A stretch of DNA of 64,000 bases from Blautia sp. (lineage in GTDB: Bacteria; Bacillota; Clostridia; Lachnospirales; Lachnospiraceae): assembly GCA_030841965.1 (NCBI GenBank), contig JAUUSJ010000002.1, positions 1 to 64,000 on the forward strand. Direction: 5' to 3'. Position 1 is the first letter of the stretch. Each line of letters begins with the position of its first letter. The position numbers were made by a program, and so were the translations under genes. Positions 16,737 through 25,342 of the stretch are shown piece by piece. The notes beneath the pieces were generated by a model, which was given only the letters and a program-made list of their open reading frames with translations, searched no databases and was not told the DNA's origin.

Positions 16737-18038
16737 ATGAAGAAGAGTAAAGTTTTATCAGTTGTATTAGCGGCTACAATGGCGATTGGTATGTTGACTG
16801 GATGTGGAAATTCTACAAGCTCAACGGATTCTGGTAAGTCTGATGCAAAAGGAAAAGTATATTACCTTAATTTTAAGCCAGAAGCAGATGAGCAGTGGCA
16901 GGACTTGGCAGAGAAGTACACAGAGGAGACGGGAGTTCCAGTAACTGTTCTTACAGCGGCTTCTGGAGAGTATGAAAAAACATTAAAATCAGAAATGGCT
17001 AAGTCAAATGCACCGACATTATTCCAGGTAAATGGACCAGTTGGTCTTGAAAGCTGGAAAGACTATTGCTATGATTTGTCAGGCTCTGATATTGCGGGAC
17101 AACTTACAGACGAGAGCTTTTCATTAAAGGATGGAGATAAAATGAATGGTATTGCGTATGTTATTGAAAACTACGGTATCATTTACAACAAAGCTCTTTT
17201 AGAGAAAGCAGGTTACTCGGCAGAGGATATCACAAACTTTGATAGTTTCAAGAAAGTAGTGGAAGATATCACAGCTAGAAAAGATGAACTTGGATTTTCT
17301 GCATTTACATCTGCGGGTATGGATGGCTCTTCTGATTGGAGATTTAAAACTCATTTAGCAGATCTTCCTATTTATTATGAGTATAAAGATGAGGGAATTG
17401 ATAAGACAGATGCTATTAAAGGTACATATCTTGATAATTATCGTGAGATTTGGGATTTATATATTAATAATGCAACTTGTGATCCAACTCTTCTCTCAAC
17501 AAAAACAGGTGATGATGCAGTATCCGAGTTTGTTACAGAGGAAGCAGTATTTTATCAAAATGGTACATGGGCAGTGAATGATGTTGCAGATGTCGGAGAA
17601 GAAAATCTTGGAATCCTTCCAATTTACATTGGTGTGGATGGTGAGGAAAATCAAGGCGTTTGCACAGGAACAGAGAATTACTGGTGTGTAAACTCTAAGG
17701 CTTCTGAGGATGATATTCAGGCAACACTTGATTTTATGAATTGGTGTGTGACATCTGAGGAGAGTGTGGAAGTTATGTGTAAGGATATGGGATTTGTAAT
17801 TCCATTTAAGTCTAATTTGGAATCAGACAATGTACTTGTAAATGAGGCAAATAAATATCTTGAGTCTGGAAAGACTCCTGTAACATGGGTTTTCTCTACT
17901 ATGCCATCAGAAGAGTGGAAAAATGGTGTGGGTTCTGCTCTTACTGCATATGCAGCAGACCAGACAGATGCAAACTGGGATGCAGTTGTAAAAGCATTTG
18001 TGGATGGATGGAAAACAGAGGCTGCAGCAGCAAAATAA
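16737..18038 (+). CDS. ABC transporter substrate-binding lipoprotein (carbohydrate type)
   Basis: A 433-residue family-1 extracellular solute-binding protein. The N-terminus is a lipoprotein signal with lipobox LTGC (Cys23), so it is anchored to the outer face of the membrane. The mature part shows KVYYLNFKPEADEQWQDLA, APTLFQVNGP, IENYGIIYNKALLEKAGY and FYQNGTWAVNDV, typical of oligosaccharide-binding proteins. The ATG at 16737 follows GAAAGGTGAGG. The two permease genes follow after a terminator-like hairpin. The sugar bound cannot be named. No ATPase is encoded; such operons usually share an MsmX-type ATPase encoded elsewhere. Confidence 0.88.
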   Translation: MKKSKVLSVVLAATMAIGMLTGCGNSTSSTDSGKSDAKGKVYYLNFKPEADEQWQDLAEKYTEETGVPVTVLTAASGEYEKTLKSEMAKSNAPTLFQVNGPVGLESWKDYCYDLSGSDIAGQLTDESFSLKDGDKMNGIAYVIENYGIIYNKALLEKAGYSAEDITNFDSFKKVVEDITARKDELGFSAFTSAGMDGSSDWRFKTHLADLPIYYEYKDEGIDKTDAIKGTYLDNYREIWDLYINNATCDPTLLSTKTGDDAVSEFVTEEAVFYQNGTWAVNDVADVGEENLGILPIYIGVDGEENQGVCTGTENYWCVNSKASEDDIQATLDFMNWCVTSEESVEVMCKDMGFVIPFKSNLESDNVLVNEANKYLESGKTPVTWVFSTMPSEEWKNGVGSALTAYAADQTDANWDAVVKAFVDGWKTEAAAAK

Positions 18039-18074
18039 TACAAAAGTAAGTATAAAAGAAAGTTAAGGTAATGC

Positions 18075-18105
18075 GGCGGGCGACGGCGGTTTGCCCGCCA
18101 TTTTT
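18075..18105 (+). terminator. Intercistronic terminator after the binding-protein gene
   Basis: GGCGGGC (18075-18081) and GCCCGCC (18093-18099) form a GC-rich stem followed by ATTTTTAG. Partial termination here would make more binding protein than permease. Confidence 0.7.
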
Positions 18106-18125
18106 AGAAGAAGGAGGATGGTTTT

Positions 18126-18968
18126 ATGGAAAAAGCCATAAAACGGTATATGCCAATATTTGTACTCCCAACATTATTTGCATTTATTCTTGGTTTTATT
18201 GTTCCGTTTATTATGGGAATATGGCTGTCATTTTGTAAATTTACTACCGTTGCGGATGCAAAATTTGTTGGAATTTCAAATTATATAGAAGCATTTAAAG
18301 ATACAACGTTCATACATTCATTTTGGTATACAGTTTTATTTGTAATTGTATCATTGATTGTAATCAATGTGATTGCGTTTGCATTGGCGATGGCATTGAC
18401 GCAGGAAATGCGAGGAACTAATATTTTTCGTACTATTTTCTTTATGCCAAACCTCATCGGTGGTATCGTGCTTGGATATATCTGGCAGTTGATTTTCAAT
18501 GGTATTCTCGCTAAATATAATACAGCTCTTGCGTTAAGCGAAAAATACGGCTTTTGGGGATTAGTTATTTTAGTTAGTTGGCAGCAGATTGGTTATATGA
18601 TGATTATTTATATTGCTGGTCTTCAGTCTATACCAGGGGATGTGCTAGAGGCCGCACAGATTGATGGGGCAACGAGAGTCCAGAGACTTTTTCAAGTTAC
18701 GATTCCAATGATGATGCCATCTATTACGATTTGTATGTTTTTATCAATCACGAATGGGTTTAAGCTCTTTGACCAGAATCTATCCCTTACCGCAGGTGAG
18801 CCATCAAAGATGTCTGAGATGATGGCACTTAATATTTTTAATACATTCTACGGACGTACTGGATGGGAAGGTGTTGGACAGGCCAAGGCCGTATTATTCT
18901 TTATTCTCGTGGTTGTAATAGGTATGATACAGTTAAGAGCGACACGTTCAAGGGAGGTGCAACAGTAA
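18126..18968 (+). CDS. Sugar ABC transporter permease (MalF-like)
   Basis: A 280-residue inner-membrane permease with six likely membrane segments, starting LPTLFAFILGFIVPFIMG. The conserved cytoplasmic EAA loop is AAQIDGATRVQRLFQVTIP (residues ~178-196), which contacts the ATPase. It pairs with the permease gene that begins 2 bp after its stop. AGAAGGAGGATG precedes the ATG. Confidence 0.88.
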   Translation: MEKAIKRYMPIFVLPTLFAFILGFIVPFIMGIWLSFCKFTTVADAKFVGISNYIEAFKDTTFIHSFWYTVLFVIVSLIVINVIAFALAMALTQEMRGTNIFRTIFFMPNLIGGIVLGYIWQLIFNGILAKYNTALALSEKYGFWGLVILVSWQQIGYMMIIYIAGLQSIPGDVLEAAQIDGATRVQRLFQVTIPMMMPSITICMFLSITNGFKLFDQNLSLTAGEPSKMSEMMALNIFNTFYGRTGWEGVGQAKAVLFFILVVVIGMIQLRATRSREVQQ

Positions 18969-18969
18969 A

Positions 18970-19806
18970 ATGAAAGGAAAAAGTAAATGGAATGGAATAG
19001 GAACAGTCGTATTTGCCATCATAGGAGTAGTTTATATTGCGCCGATTTTGATTGTGCTTATGAACTCGTTTAAGAAAAAGGTTTATATTAATAAAGAACC
19101 TTTTACATTGCCGACGGAGAAGACGTTAAACGGCATTGACAATTATATAGCAGCGATTGATAAATATGAGCTATTAAGTGCAGTTGGATGGACTGTGTTT
19201 ATCACCATTGGTTCTGTATTAGTCATTTTAGTTTGTACTTCCATGTGTGCATGGTATATCACCCGAGTAAAATCAAAGTTCACGCAACTTCTTTATTTAC
19301 TATGTGTATTTTCCATGGTTGTGCCATTTCAGATGGTTATGTTTACTCTTTCTTTAGTGGCGGACCGAACAGGACTAAATACTCCGTGGGGAATCATCAT
19401 TATATATCTAGGGTTTGGAGCAGGATTGGCAGTATTTATGTTCTGTGGATTTGTAAAGTCCATTCCTCTAGAAATTGAAGAGGCTGCTATGATTGATGGA
19501 TGTACTCCACTTCAGACATTTTTTTCCGTAGTACTTCCAATTATGAAGCCTACCTATATTTCTGTTGGTATTTTGGAAACGATGTGGATATGGAATGATT
19601 TCTTGCTTCCATATCTTGTGTTAGATTTGAATAAATATAAGACGATTTCGATTGCAATACAATATATGAAAGGAAGCTATGGTCGTGTAGATATGGGTGC
19701 AATTATGGCAGCGTTGATTCTTGCAGTAATTCCAGTTATTATTTTCTATCTGGCTTGTCAAAAACATATCATTAAGGGTGTTGCAGCAGGAGCAGTAAAA
19801 GGATAG
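18970..19806 (+). CDS. Sugar ABC transporter permease (MalG-like)
   Basis: A 278-residue permease with six membrane segments; the EAA loop is AAMIDGCTPLQTFFSVVLP. It is the second half of the transmembrane channel with the 18126 gene. It ends 23 bp before a strong terminator, which closes the three-gene operon. AGGGAGGTG lies at the end of the preceding gene and serves as ribosome site. Confidence 0.88.
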   Translation: MKGKSKWNGIGTVVFAIIGVVYIAPILIVLMNSFKKKVYINKEPFTLPTEKTLNGIDNYIAAIDKYELLSAVGWTVFITIGSVLVILVCTSMCAWYITRVKSKFTQLLYLLCVFSMVVPFQMVMFTLSLVADRTGLNTPWGIIIIYLGFGAGLAVFMFCGFVKSIPLEIEEAAMIDGCTPLQTFFSVVLPIMKPTYISVGILETMWIWNDFLLPYLVLDLNKYKTISIAIQYMKGSYGRVDMGAIMAALILAVIPVIIFYLACQKHIIKGVAAGAVKG

Positions 19807-19828
19807 AAATTACATAAATATTCTAAAT

Positions 19829-19875
19829 AGCATTTCGGTTTTGGGATAATATACACTAAAACCGAAATGCTTTTT
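19829..19875 (+). terminator. Strong terminator of the first sugar ABC operon
   Basis: AGCATTTCGGTTTT (19829-19842) pairs perfectly with AAAACCGAAATGCT (19858-19871), followed by TTTTTATTTTT. Confidence 0.9.
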
Positions 19876-19946
19876 ATTTTTGCTAAACTTTTAGGAAAAG
19901 AGTCTATAAAATATACATGACAACTTTCTAAGAGTATGCTATGATG

Positions 19947-20013
19947 AAAAACATGAATAAGTAGCCATTTTTCGGAGAAAAATGAGCGGATGATGAATGT
20001 TTTTCAAGAAACA
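19947..20013 (-). repeat. Internal fragment of the dispersed MITE-like repeat
   Basis: AAAAACATGAATAAGTAGCC, then ATTTTTCGGAGAAAAATGAG and CGGAT, are the exact reverse complement of the centre of the copy at 21936-22143, with weaker similarity continuing to ~20013. It lies just upstream of the HD-protein gene. Confidence 0.7.
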
Positions 20014-20062
20014 GGAGATAAGTTTATTGTGGAATAGAGAAAGGAGAAATAAGAAAAGATAG

Positions 20063-21001
20063 ATGGATACGGCAGAATTTCTTAAAATATTATCGGTGGC
20101 AGAAAAGTTAAAATGTAATACGAGACATTCATGGACTTCTAGTGGTCGGCATGAGAGTGTGGCTGAGCATAGTTGGCGCTTGGCGCTGATGGCTTTATTA
20201 CTTAGGGATGAGTTTTCTCATCTAGATATGGATAAGGTGATTCATATGTGTTTGATTCACGATTTGGGTGAGGCTTTTACCGGAGATATTCCTTCCTTTG
20301 ATAAGACGAAGGAGGATGAGAAAAAAGAGCGTGAGGTACTTTTTTCTTGGGTGGAATCTCTGCCAGATTCCTGCAAGGGAGAGTGGAAAGCTCTTTTTGA
20401 GGAGATGGAGGAGAGAAAGACGGATGAGGCAAAGCTCTATAAGGCGTTAGACAATCTCGAGGCGGTCATTCAGCATAATGAGGCGGATATCTCTACCTGG
20501 CTTCCTCTGGAATATGAATTGCAGTTTACGTACGGAGCAGATAAGGTTGGATTTTCTCCGTATTTGCAGAGGTTAAAAAAGGAAATCGACAAAGTGACGA
20601 GGGAGAAAATTAAAAATGAAAAAAATGGGCAAGAATATGGCAGTTTACAGGAGAAAATAAATGACAAAAAATATAAAGTATTAAGAATATATGAGGATGA
20701 TTTTGGCTGTGAGGAGAGAGCGAAAGATTATGAGCCACAGGTTATCGTGATAATAAAATCTCTCAGTGATGGAGCTGAAGTATCTTTAAAGCAGCTCGAT
20801 GCATGGATGTATGAGCAAGATATAAATGAGGGCGATGAAGTAGTTTTCGTTGAGGGAAAGTTGCGAAAAATAGTATCACAACAAAAAGAAGCTCAAAATA
20901 TAACTATATCAGAAAGAGAACTACAAAATATAATGATATCAGAAAAAGTTCCAGGGGTTTTGGAGGATGAGAGAGAAATTTTAAAGGAGAATGAAGAATG
21001 A
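20063..21001 (+). CDS. HD-domain hydrolase (YfbR/HDDC2-like) with a C-terminal extension
   Basis: A 312-residue protein. Residues 1-180 are an HD-domain nucleotidase of the YfbR/HDDC2 type: RHESVAEHSWRLALMALLL (metal His36), IHDLGEAFTGDIP (H66-D67 and Glu70), and DNLEAVIQHNEAD later. These enzymes dephosphorylate deoxynucleoside monophosphates. From ~200 on, a separate segment is present (YKVLRIYEDDFGCEERAKD ... QVIVIIKSLSDGAEVSLKQLD), then a short repeat-like tail with two ISERELQNI-type units. The extension is not part of usual family members and I do not recognise it. The stop overlaps the start of the AraC gene (ATGA). Confidence 0.8.
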   Translation: MDTAEFLKILSVAEKLKCNTRHSWTSSGRHESVAEHSWRLALMALLLRDEFSHLDMDKVIHMCLIHDLGEAFTGDIPSFDKTKEDEKKEREVLFSWVESLPDSCKGEWKALFEEMEERKTDEAKLYKALDNLEAVIQHNEADISTWLPLEYELQFTYGADKVGFSPYLQRLKKEIDKVTREKIKNEKNGQEYGSLQEKINDKKYKVLRIYEDDFGCEERAKDYEPQVIVIIKSLSDGAEVSLKQLDAWMYEQDINEGDEVVFVEGKLRKIVSQQKEAQNITISERELQNIMISEKVPGVLEDEREILKENEE

Positions 21002-21894
21002 TGGAGCGATTTGAAAGTTTTGACAGTGGAATCGAGCAGAATAATAAAAATATCTCAGCTCCCATTGTCTCATCTTCCCGTATTCTCTACACGCCATCTG
21101 CCTTTGCCCGCACTTCCTTGATTCATCTTCAAGAGATTGGTTCACTTTTGGCGAAACAGCCACATGTGAATCAGCGGTCAAATCTATCGTCCTATCTGTT
21201 TTTTATGGTGGAATCTGGTTCTGGAAAACTAGTTTATAGGGATATCAATTATGAACTTAAGCCGGGAGATTGTATTTTTATTGATTGTAGACAGCCGTAT
21301 GCCCACTCGACGGATAATGATTTATGGTCGCTAAAATGGTGTCATTTCTTTGGACCTAGTATGGCAAATATCTATGCCAAGTATGTAGAGAGGGGCGGAA
21401 GACCGACTTTTCACCCAGAGAGTTTAGCTTCTTTTGAGGATGTCTGGATCAAAGTCTATAAGGTGGCGAAATCCTCAGATTATGTCAGAGATATGAAAAT
21501 CAATGAGGGATTGACTGCCCTGCTCACTTTAATTATGAGCGAAAGCTGGCATCCAGGCAGTCAGAGGGAGGGCTTAAAAAAGCAAAATATTCTCCCGATA
21601 AAAAACTATCTGGACGAGCATTATGAAGAAAAAATTACATTAGATGGTCTGTCGACGAAATTTTATATTAATAAATATTATCTGACGAGGCTCTTTAAAG
21701 AACAGTTTGGAGTGTCCATTCATAATTATCTTTTGCAAGTTAGAATCACTCACGCAAAGCAGCTTTTGCGCTTTACGAAAGAAAAAGTAGAGACGATAGG
21801 AAGAAGCTGCGGAATCGGTGATTTGCATTATTTTTCTCGGACTTTTAAGAAAGTAGAGGGGATTTCACCGAGCGAGTATCGGGAAATGTGGTAG
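20998..21894 (+). CDS. AraC-family transcriptional regulator
   Basis: A 298-residue regulator. The N-terminal ~150 residues form a cupin-like sensor (SYLFFMVESGSGKLVYRDINYELKPGDCIFIDC, then SLKWCHFFG). The C-terminal ~100 residues carry two helix-turn-helix units: ITLDGLSTKFYINKYYLTRLFKEQFG and VETIGRSCGIGDLHYFSRTFKKVEGISPSEYR. The N-terminal pattern resembles AraC proteins that sense sugars. ATG at 20998 overlaps the HD stop; a second ATG at 21001 is possible. It could control the ABC operon at 16737-19806, which lies just upstream, but there is no direct evidence. Confidence 0.88.
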   Translation: MMERFESFDSGIEQNNKNISAPIVSSSRILYTPSAFARTSLIHLQEIGSLLAKQPHVNQRSNLSSYLFFMVESGSGKLVYRDINYELKPGDCIFIDCRQPYAHSTDNDLWSLKWCHFFGPSMANIYAKYVERGGRPTFHPESLASFEDVWIKVYKVAKSSDYVRDMKINEGLTALLTLIMSESWHPGSQREGLKKQNILPIKNYLDEHYEEKITLDGLSTKFYINKYYLTRLFKEQFGVSIHNYLLQVRITHAKQLLRFTKEKVETIGRSCGIGDLHYFSRTFKKVEGISPSEYREMW

Positions 21895-21935
21895 GATTTT
21901 CTTGAAAAGCCATATCGAATATGATAAGATATATA

Positions 21936-22143
21936 ATGATGTTGGGGTCAAAAGGTCTTTTGACCCCTATGATACCGAATTGCTCCGCACAATGTGCTCC
22001 CGCAATTCTCAAAAACATTCCTAATCCGCTCATTTTTCTCCGAAAAATGGCTACTTATTCATGTTTTTGGCGGGTCCCAAGTTCAAAAATCCTCTTGTAA
22101 GCAAGCTTGCATCGGATTTTAGAACTTTTGACCCTGGTATCAT
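21936..22143 (+). repeat. Full-length copy of the dispersed MITE-like repeat (208 bp)
   Basis: The ends are ATGATGTTGGGGTCAAAAG and, in reverse complement, ATGATACCAGGGTCAAAAG: imperfect terminal inverted repeats of ~19 bp. ATA flanks both sides and may be a target duplication. Inside are further short dyads (GGTCAAAAGGTCTTTTGACC; GTAAGCAAGCTTGC). There is no coding frame of note. It agrees with 47252-47440 at all but about four positions. Confidence 0.8.
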
Positions 22144-22208
22144 ATAATTAAGTGAAGAAATTCATAAAAAATATGTGTACGAATGACACAGGAATTGGGG
22201 GAAATTCT

Positions 22209-23609
22209 ATGAGCAATCAAACAAAAAGAAGCAATTTTAGCGGTTCCATTGGTTTTGTCATGGCTGCCGCTGGAAGCGCAGTTGGTCTTGGAAATATCTG
22301 GCGCTTTCCGTATTTGGCAGCAAAAGACGGCGGGGGTACATTTATTTTAGTCTATATTATCTTAGCATTGACCTTTGGTTTTACTCTGCTTACAACAGAG
22401 ATTGCGATTGGACGAAAAACAGCTCAAGGACCTTTGACTGCCTACGGCAAGATTCATGAAAAATGGAAAGGGTTAGGAGTGCTGGCATGGCTCGTTCCGA
22501 TTATTATTTTGCCATATTATTGTACTATCGGCGGATGGGTTTTAAAGTATCTCGTTGCTTTTGTCACAGGAGATGCCGCAAAAGCGGCGGAAGATGGATA
22601 TTTTACGGGCTATATTACTCAGATGGTTCCACCTCTTGTATGGATGATAATCTTTCTTGGAGCTACCGCATTTGTCGTATTTTGTGGAGTAAATAAGGGA
22701 ATTGAAAAATATAGCAGAGTTTTAATGCCAATTCTTCTTATTTTAGTAATCGGCATATCCATTTTTTCTCTGACTTTGAATTATACCGATGCCTCTGGCG
22801 TCACAAGAACTGGTCTTCAAGGTCTAAAAGTCTATTTGATTCCTGATTTTACAGGTATGACAGTGAGTAAATTTGTCATGATTGTAATAGATGCGATGGG
22901 ACAGCTATTTTTCTCCATCAGTGTCGCAATGGGAATTATGGTGGCATATGGCTCCTACGTAAAAAAAGAGACAGACTTAATGAAGTCCATTAACCAGATT
23001 GAAATTTTCGATACGATTGTCGCTCTCTTAGCAGGAATGATGATTGTCCCAGCGGTCTTTACCTTTATGGGAACAGAGGGAATGTCCGCAGGACCAAGCC
23101 TTATGTTCATATCATTGCCAAAAGTATTTCACGCGATGGGACCAGTCGGAGTTATAATCGGCGCGCTCTTTTTCATTATGGTAACCTTTGCGGCCGTCAC
23201 ATCCTCTGTATCTGTCATGGAGGCGATTGTATCTAGTATTATTGACCAGTTTAGCTTTTCTAGAAAAAAGAGTACGGTCATTGTAACCTTATATGCATTA
23301 ATCGTCGGAGTTATCGTCTGCCTTGGATATAATCTTTTATACTTCGAGGTGCAATTGCCGAATGGTTCCGTCGGACAAGTCTTAGATATACTAGACTATA
23401 TCAGCAATAATATCTTTATGCCTTTAGTTGCACTCTTAACTTGTATCTTAATCGGATGGGTTGTAAAGCCTAAGACGGTTATCGACGAGGTTTGCCTTGG
23501 AGGACGTAAGTTTGGCAGGAAGAATTTATATATTGTTATGATTAAATTTATTGCACCAATCTTATTATTTATATTATTGCTTCAATCTTTAGGTGTGATT
23601 TCTATATAA
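22209..23609 (+). CDS. Sodium-dependent neurotransmitter-symporter family transporter
   Basis: A 466-residue NSS/SNF family transporter. The signature GFVMAAAGSAVGLGNIWRFPYLAAKDGGGTF contains the unwound TM1 sodium and substrate site (cut here by reading as GSAVGLGNIWRFPY). About 11-12 membrane segments follow. Bacterial members import amino acids with sodium (LeuT is the model). The ATG at 22209 follows GGGGGAAATT; an in-frame ATG at 22152 would add an unlikely leader. The gene lies directly after the repeat element, so its promoter may lie within or beside that element. Confidence 0.9.
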   Translation: MSNQTKRSNFSGSIGFVMAAAGSAVGLGNIWRFPYLAAKDGGGTFILVYIILALTFGFTLLTTEIAIGRKTAQGPLTAYGKIHEKWKGLGVLAWLVPIIILPYYCTIGGWVLKYLVAFVTGDAAKAAEDGYFTGYITQMVPPLVWMIIFLGATAFVVFCGVNKGIEKYSRVLMPILLILVIGISIFSLTLNYTDASGVTRTGLQGLKVYLIPDFTGMTVSKFVMIVIDAMGQLFFSISVAMGIMVAYGSYVKKETDLMKSINQIEIFDTIVALLAGMMIVPAVFTFMGTEGMSAGPSLMFISLPKVFHAMGPVGVIIGALFFIMVTFAAVTSSVSVMEAIVSSIIDQFSFSRKKSTVIVTLYALIVGVIVCLGYNLLYFEVQLPNGSVGQVLDILDYISNNIFMPLVALLTCILIGWVVKPKTVIDEVCLGGRKFGRKNLYIVMIKFIAPILLFILLLQSLGVISI

Positions 23610-23620
23610 TATTTCATGAG

Positions 23621-23691
23621 ATGATACTAGGCTCAAAAGGTCGGAAATTCGAGACGAGCTTACTTGTGAGAGGATTTTTGACCAATATCAT
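23621..23691 (-). repeat. Degenerate short copy of the dispersed repeat
   Basis: It starts ATGATACTAGGCTCAAAAGG and contains GAGCTTACTTGTGAGAGG followed by ATTTTTGACC, which align with the reverse complement of the 3' part of the 208-bp element. It ends AATATCAT. CATGAGATGA occurs on both sides, possibly a target duplication. Confidence 0.6.
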
Positions 23692-23751
23692 GAGATGAGT
23701 TTTTCGATATACTTACTGACGCAGACAACGATGAGTGAAACTTATGAAGTC

Positions 23752-23800
23752 AAAAAAGAACCACTTTCTAATATGAAAATATGGAGAGTGGTTCTTTTTT
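23752..23800. terminator. Terminator after the NSS transporter
   Basis: AAAAAAGAACCACT pairs with AGTGGTTCTTTTTT around a ~21-nt loop, with A and T tracts on the two sides. Confidence 0.85.
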
Positions 23801-23884
23801 TATGAGAAAATATGAGAGAGAAGTTTTTTATATGAGAGTATATAAAATCTGCTTTTTTCTTTTTATATTGTTTTATTAAAGTTT

Positions 23885-23898
23885 AGTAAAATTTTACT
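23885..23898. promoter_or_regulatory. Operator-like palindrome upstream of the glycan operon
   Basis: AGTAAAATTTTACT is a perfect 14-bp palindrome ~130 bp before the promoter. It shares AGTAA/TTACT arms with dyads at the promoter itself, so the same regulator, perhaps the LacI protein at 34116, may bind both. Confidence 0.4.
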
Positions 23899-24013
23899 TC
23901 GCATAAAAATCGATAATTTCACTATAAAACGAAAAAATTAGAAAAAATATATAAAAAATCTTCGTATTACCCGAAAAAAATATAAAAAATATGAAAAAAA
24001 TTTGGTAAAATTC

Positions 24014-24051
24014 TTGACATTTTACTAAGTAAATGGTATAGTAAGATTACT
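24014..24051 (+). promoter_or_regulatory. Promoter with overlapping operators for the glycan operon
   Basis: TTGACA (24014-24019), 17-bp gap, TATAGT (24037-24042). The gap contains the perfect 13-bp palindrome TTTACTAAGTAAA (24021-24033), and AGTAAGATTACT (24040-24051) overlaps the start point. A repressor bound here would block polymerase. Confidence 0.75.
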
Positions 24052-24073
24052 AAAAATAAGGAGGAAATACAAT

Positions 24074-25315
24074 ATGAGAAAGAGAAAGGTAGGAATGCTT
24101 GCATTGATAATGGCGGCAGCAATCGCCGTTACTGGATGTGGCGGAAGTGGAAGCGATGATAGTAAGACGAAAGACGGAAAGACGAAAATCCGTTTTGCAT
24201 CGTGGGATACCGCTGAGGATGCAGATGCCCAGCAGGCGATGGTAGACAAATTCAATGAGACACATGACGATATTGAAGTGACATTGGAAGCATACGGCGG
24301 TGAGTTTGATACCAAAATCGCAGCAGGAATGGGGTCGGGCGATACGCCAGATGTGATGTATATGTGGAATTATCCAGCATACAAGGACGGACTTGAGCCT
24401 CTTGATTCCTATATCGAGAAGGAAGGAGAGGAATTTAAGGAGAATTTCTATGATACTCTTTGGAATTATAATGCATTAGATGGCGAGACATACGGTATTC
24501 CGATTGGTTTTACAACTCATGCATTATTCTATAACAAAGATATCTTTGCAGAGGCAGGCATTGAAGAGCCAACGAATGATTGGACATGGGACGACGTGAT
24601 TGCAGCCTCTAAGACAATTACCGAAAAATGTGAGGGAAAGAAAGGATTTTCCTTCCAGATGAAACCAGACCCATATGATTATGAGATGTATTTATGGAGC
24701 AATGATACGGCATATGTAGATGCAGACGGCAATCTAGAAGGCAACTTAAATTCCGACAAATCAAAAGAAGTATTTCAGATGTTCCAGGATATGGCAAAGG
24801 ACGGATACGCAGCTGTGACAGAGAAGTCAGGTACCGATGAATTCCGTGCCGGCAATACAGCAATGTATGTTTACAGTTCTTGGTCTATCAATACATTGAA
24901 TGAGGACGGATTAAACTATGGTGTTGTTGATATTCCTGCATTTAAGGGTGCTTCCCATGATTCTATCAGTATTTTGAGCTCTTCCGGTATCTCCATGTCC
25001 AAAGATTCCAAGAACAAAGAAGCAGCGTGGGAGTTTATTAAGTTCTGGACAAGCGAAGAGATGAACAAAGAGAGAATCGGACGTGAGTTACCAGTATTGA
25101 AATCGGTTGTAGAGTCCGAGAAGATTATGGAGCAACCTGAGTATACAGCATTCTATACGATGCTTGAGCAAAGCGATGGAGTTACACCGACAAGTTTTAT
25201 TATTGACGAATGGTCAGAATTATCAGAGAATCTTTCTCTTTCCTTTGAGAGAGTATTTAACCCAAGTGCATTAGAAGATGTATCTACCGTATTAGATGAG
25301 GCAGCAGCGCAATAG
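24074..25315 (+). CDS. ABC transporter substrate-binding lipoprotein (glycan operon)
   Basis: A 413-residue extracellular sugar-binding lipoprotein with lipobox VTGC (Cys22). After it come KIRFASWDTAEDADAQQAMVD, FNETHDDIEVTLE and YGIPIGFTTHALFYNKDIFAEAGI, typical of MalE/UgpB-like proteins. First gene of the operon, 31 bp after the promoter's -10 box, with AAGGAGG before the ATG. The enzymes encoded downstream suggest an oligosaccharide containing beta-galactosyl and alpha-glucosyl residues, but the binding site cannot be read for specificity. Confidence 0.88.
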   Translation: MRKRKVGMLALIMAAAIAVTGCGGSGSDDSKTKDGKTKIRFASWDTAEDADAQQAMVDKFNETHDDIEVTLEAYGGEFDTKIAAGMGSGDTPDVMYMWNYPAYKDGLEPLDSYIEKEGEEFKENFYDTLWNYNALDGETYGIPIGFTTHALFYNKDIFAEAGIEEPTNDWTWDDVIAASKTITEKCEGKKGFSFQMKPDPYDYEMYLWSNDTAYVDADGNLEGNLNSDKSKEVFQMFQDMAKDGYAAVTEKSGTDEFRAGNTAMYVYSSWSINTLNEDGLNYGVVDIPAFKGASHDSISILSSSGISMSKDSKNKEAAWEFIKFWTSEEMNKERIGRELPVLKSVVESEKIMEQPEYTAFYTMLEQSDGVTPTSFIIDEWSELSENLSLSFERVFNPSALEDVSTVLDEAAAQ

Positions 25316-25342
25316 TAAAACCCCGATAGGAGGGAAAAAGGA

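Larger units (their letters stand above)
23610..24073. other. 464-bp intergenic region: repeat, terminator, operator-promoter
   Basis: From left to right it holds a degenerate MITE-like copy (23621-23691), a terminator (23752-23800), an AT-rich stretch, two or three AGTAA/TTACT dyads and the promoter of the glycan operon (24014-24042). No coding-like frame was seen. Confidence 0.6.

Noticed and set aside
20980..21181. 66-residue minus-strand frame over the HD/AraC junction
   Set aside because: It overlaps two well-supported genes and lacks a ribosome site.
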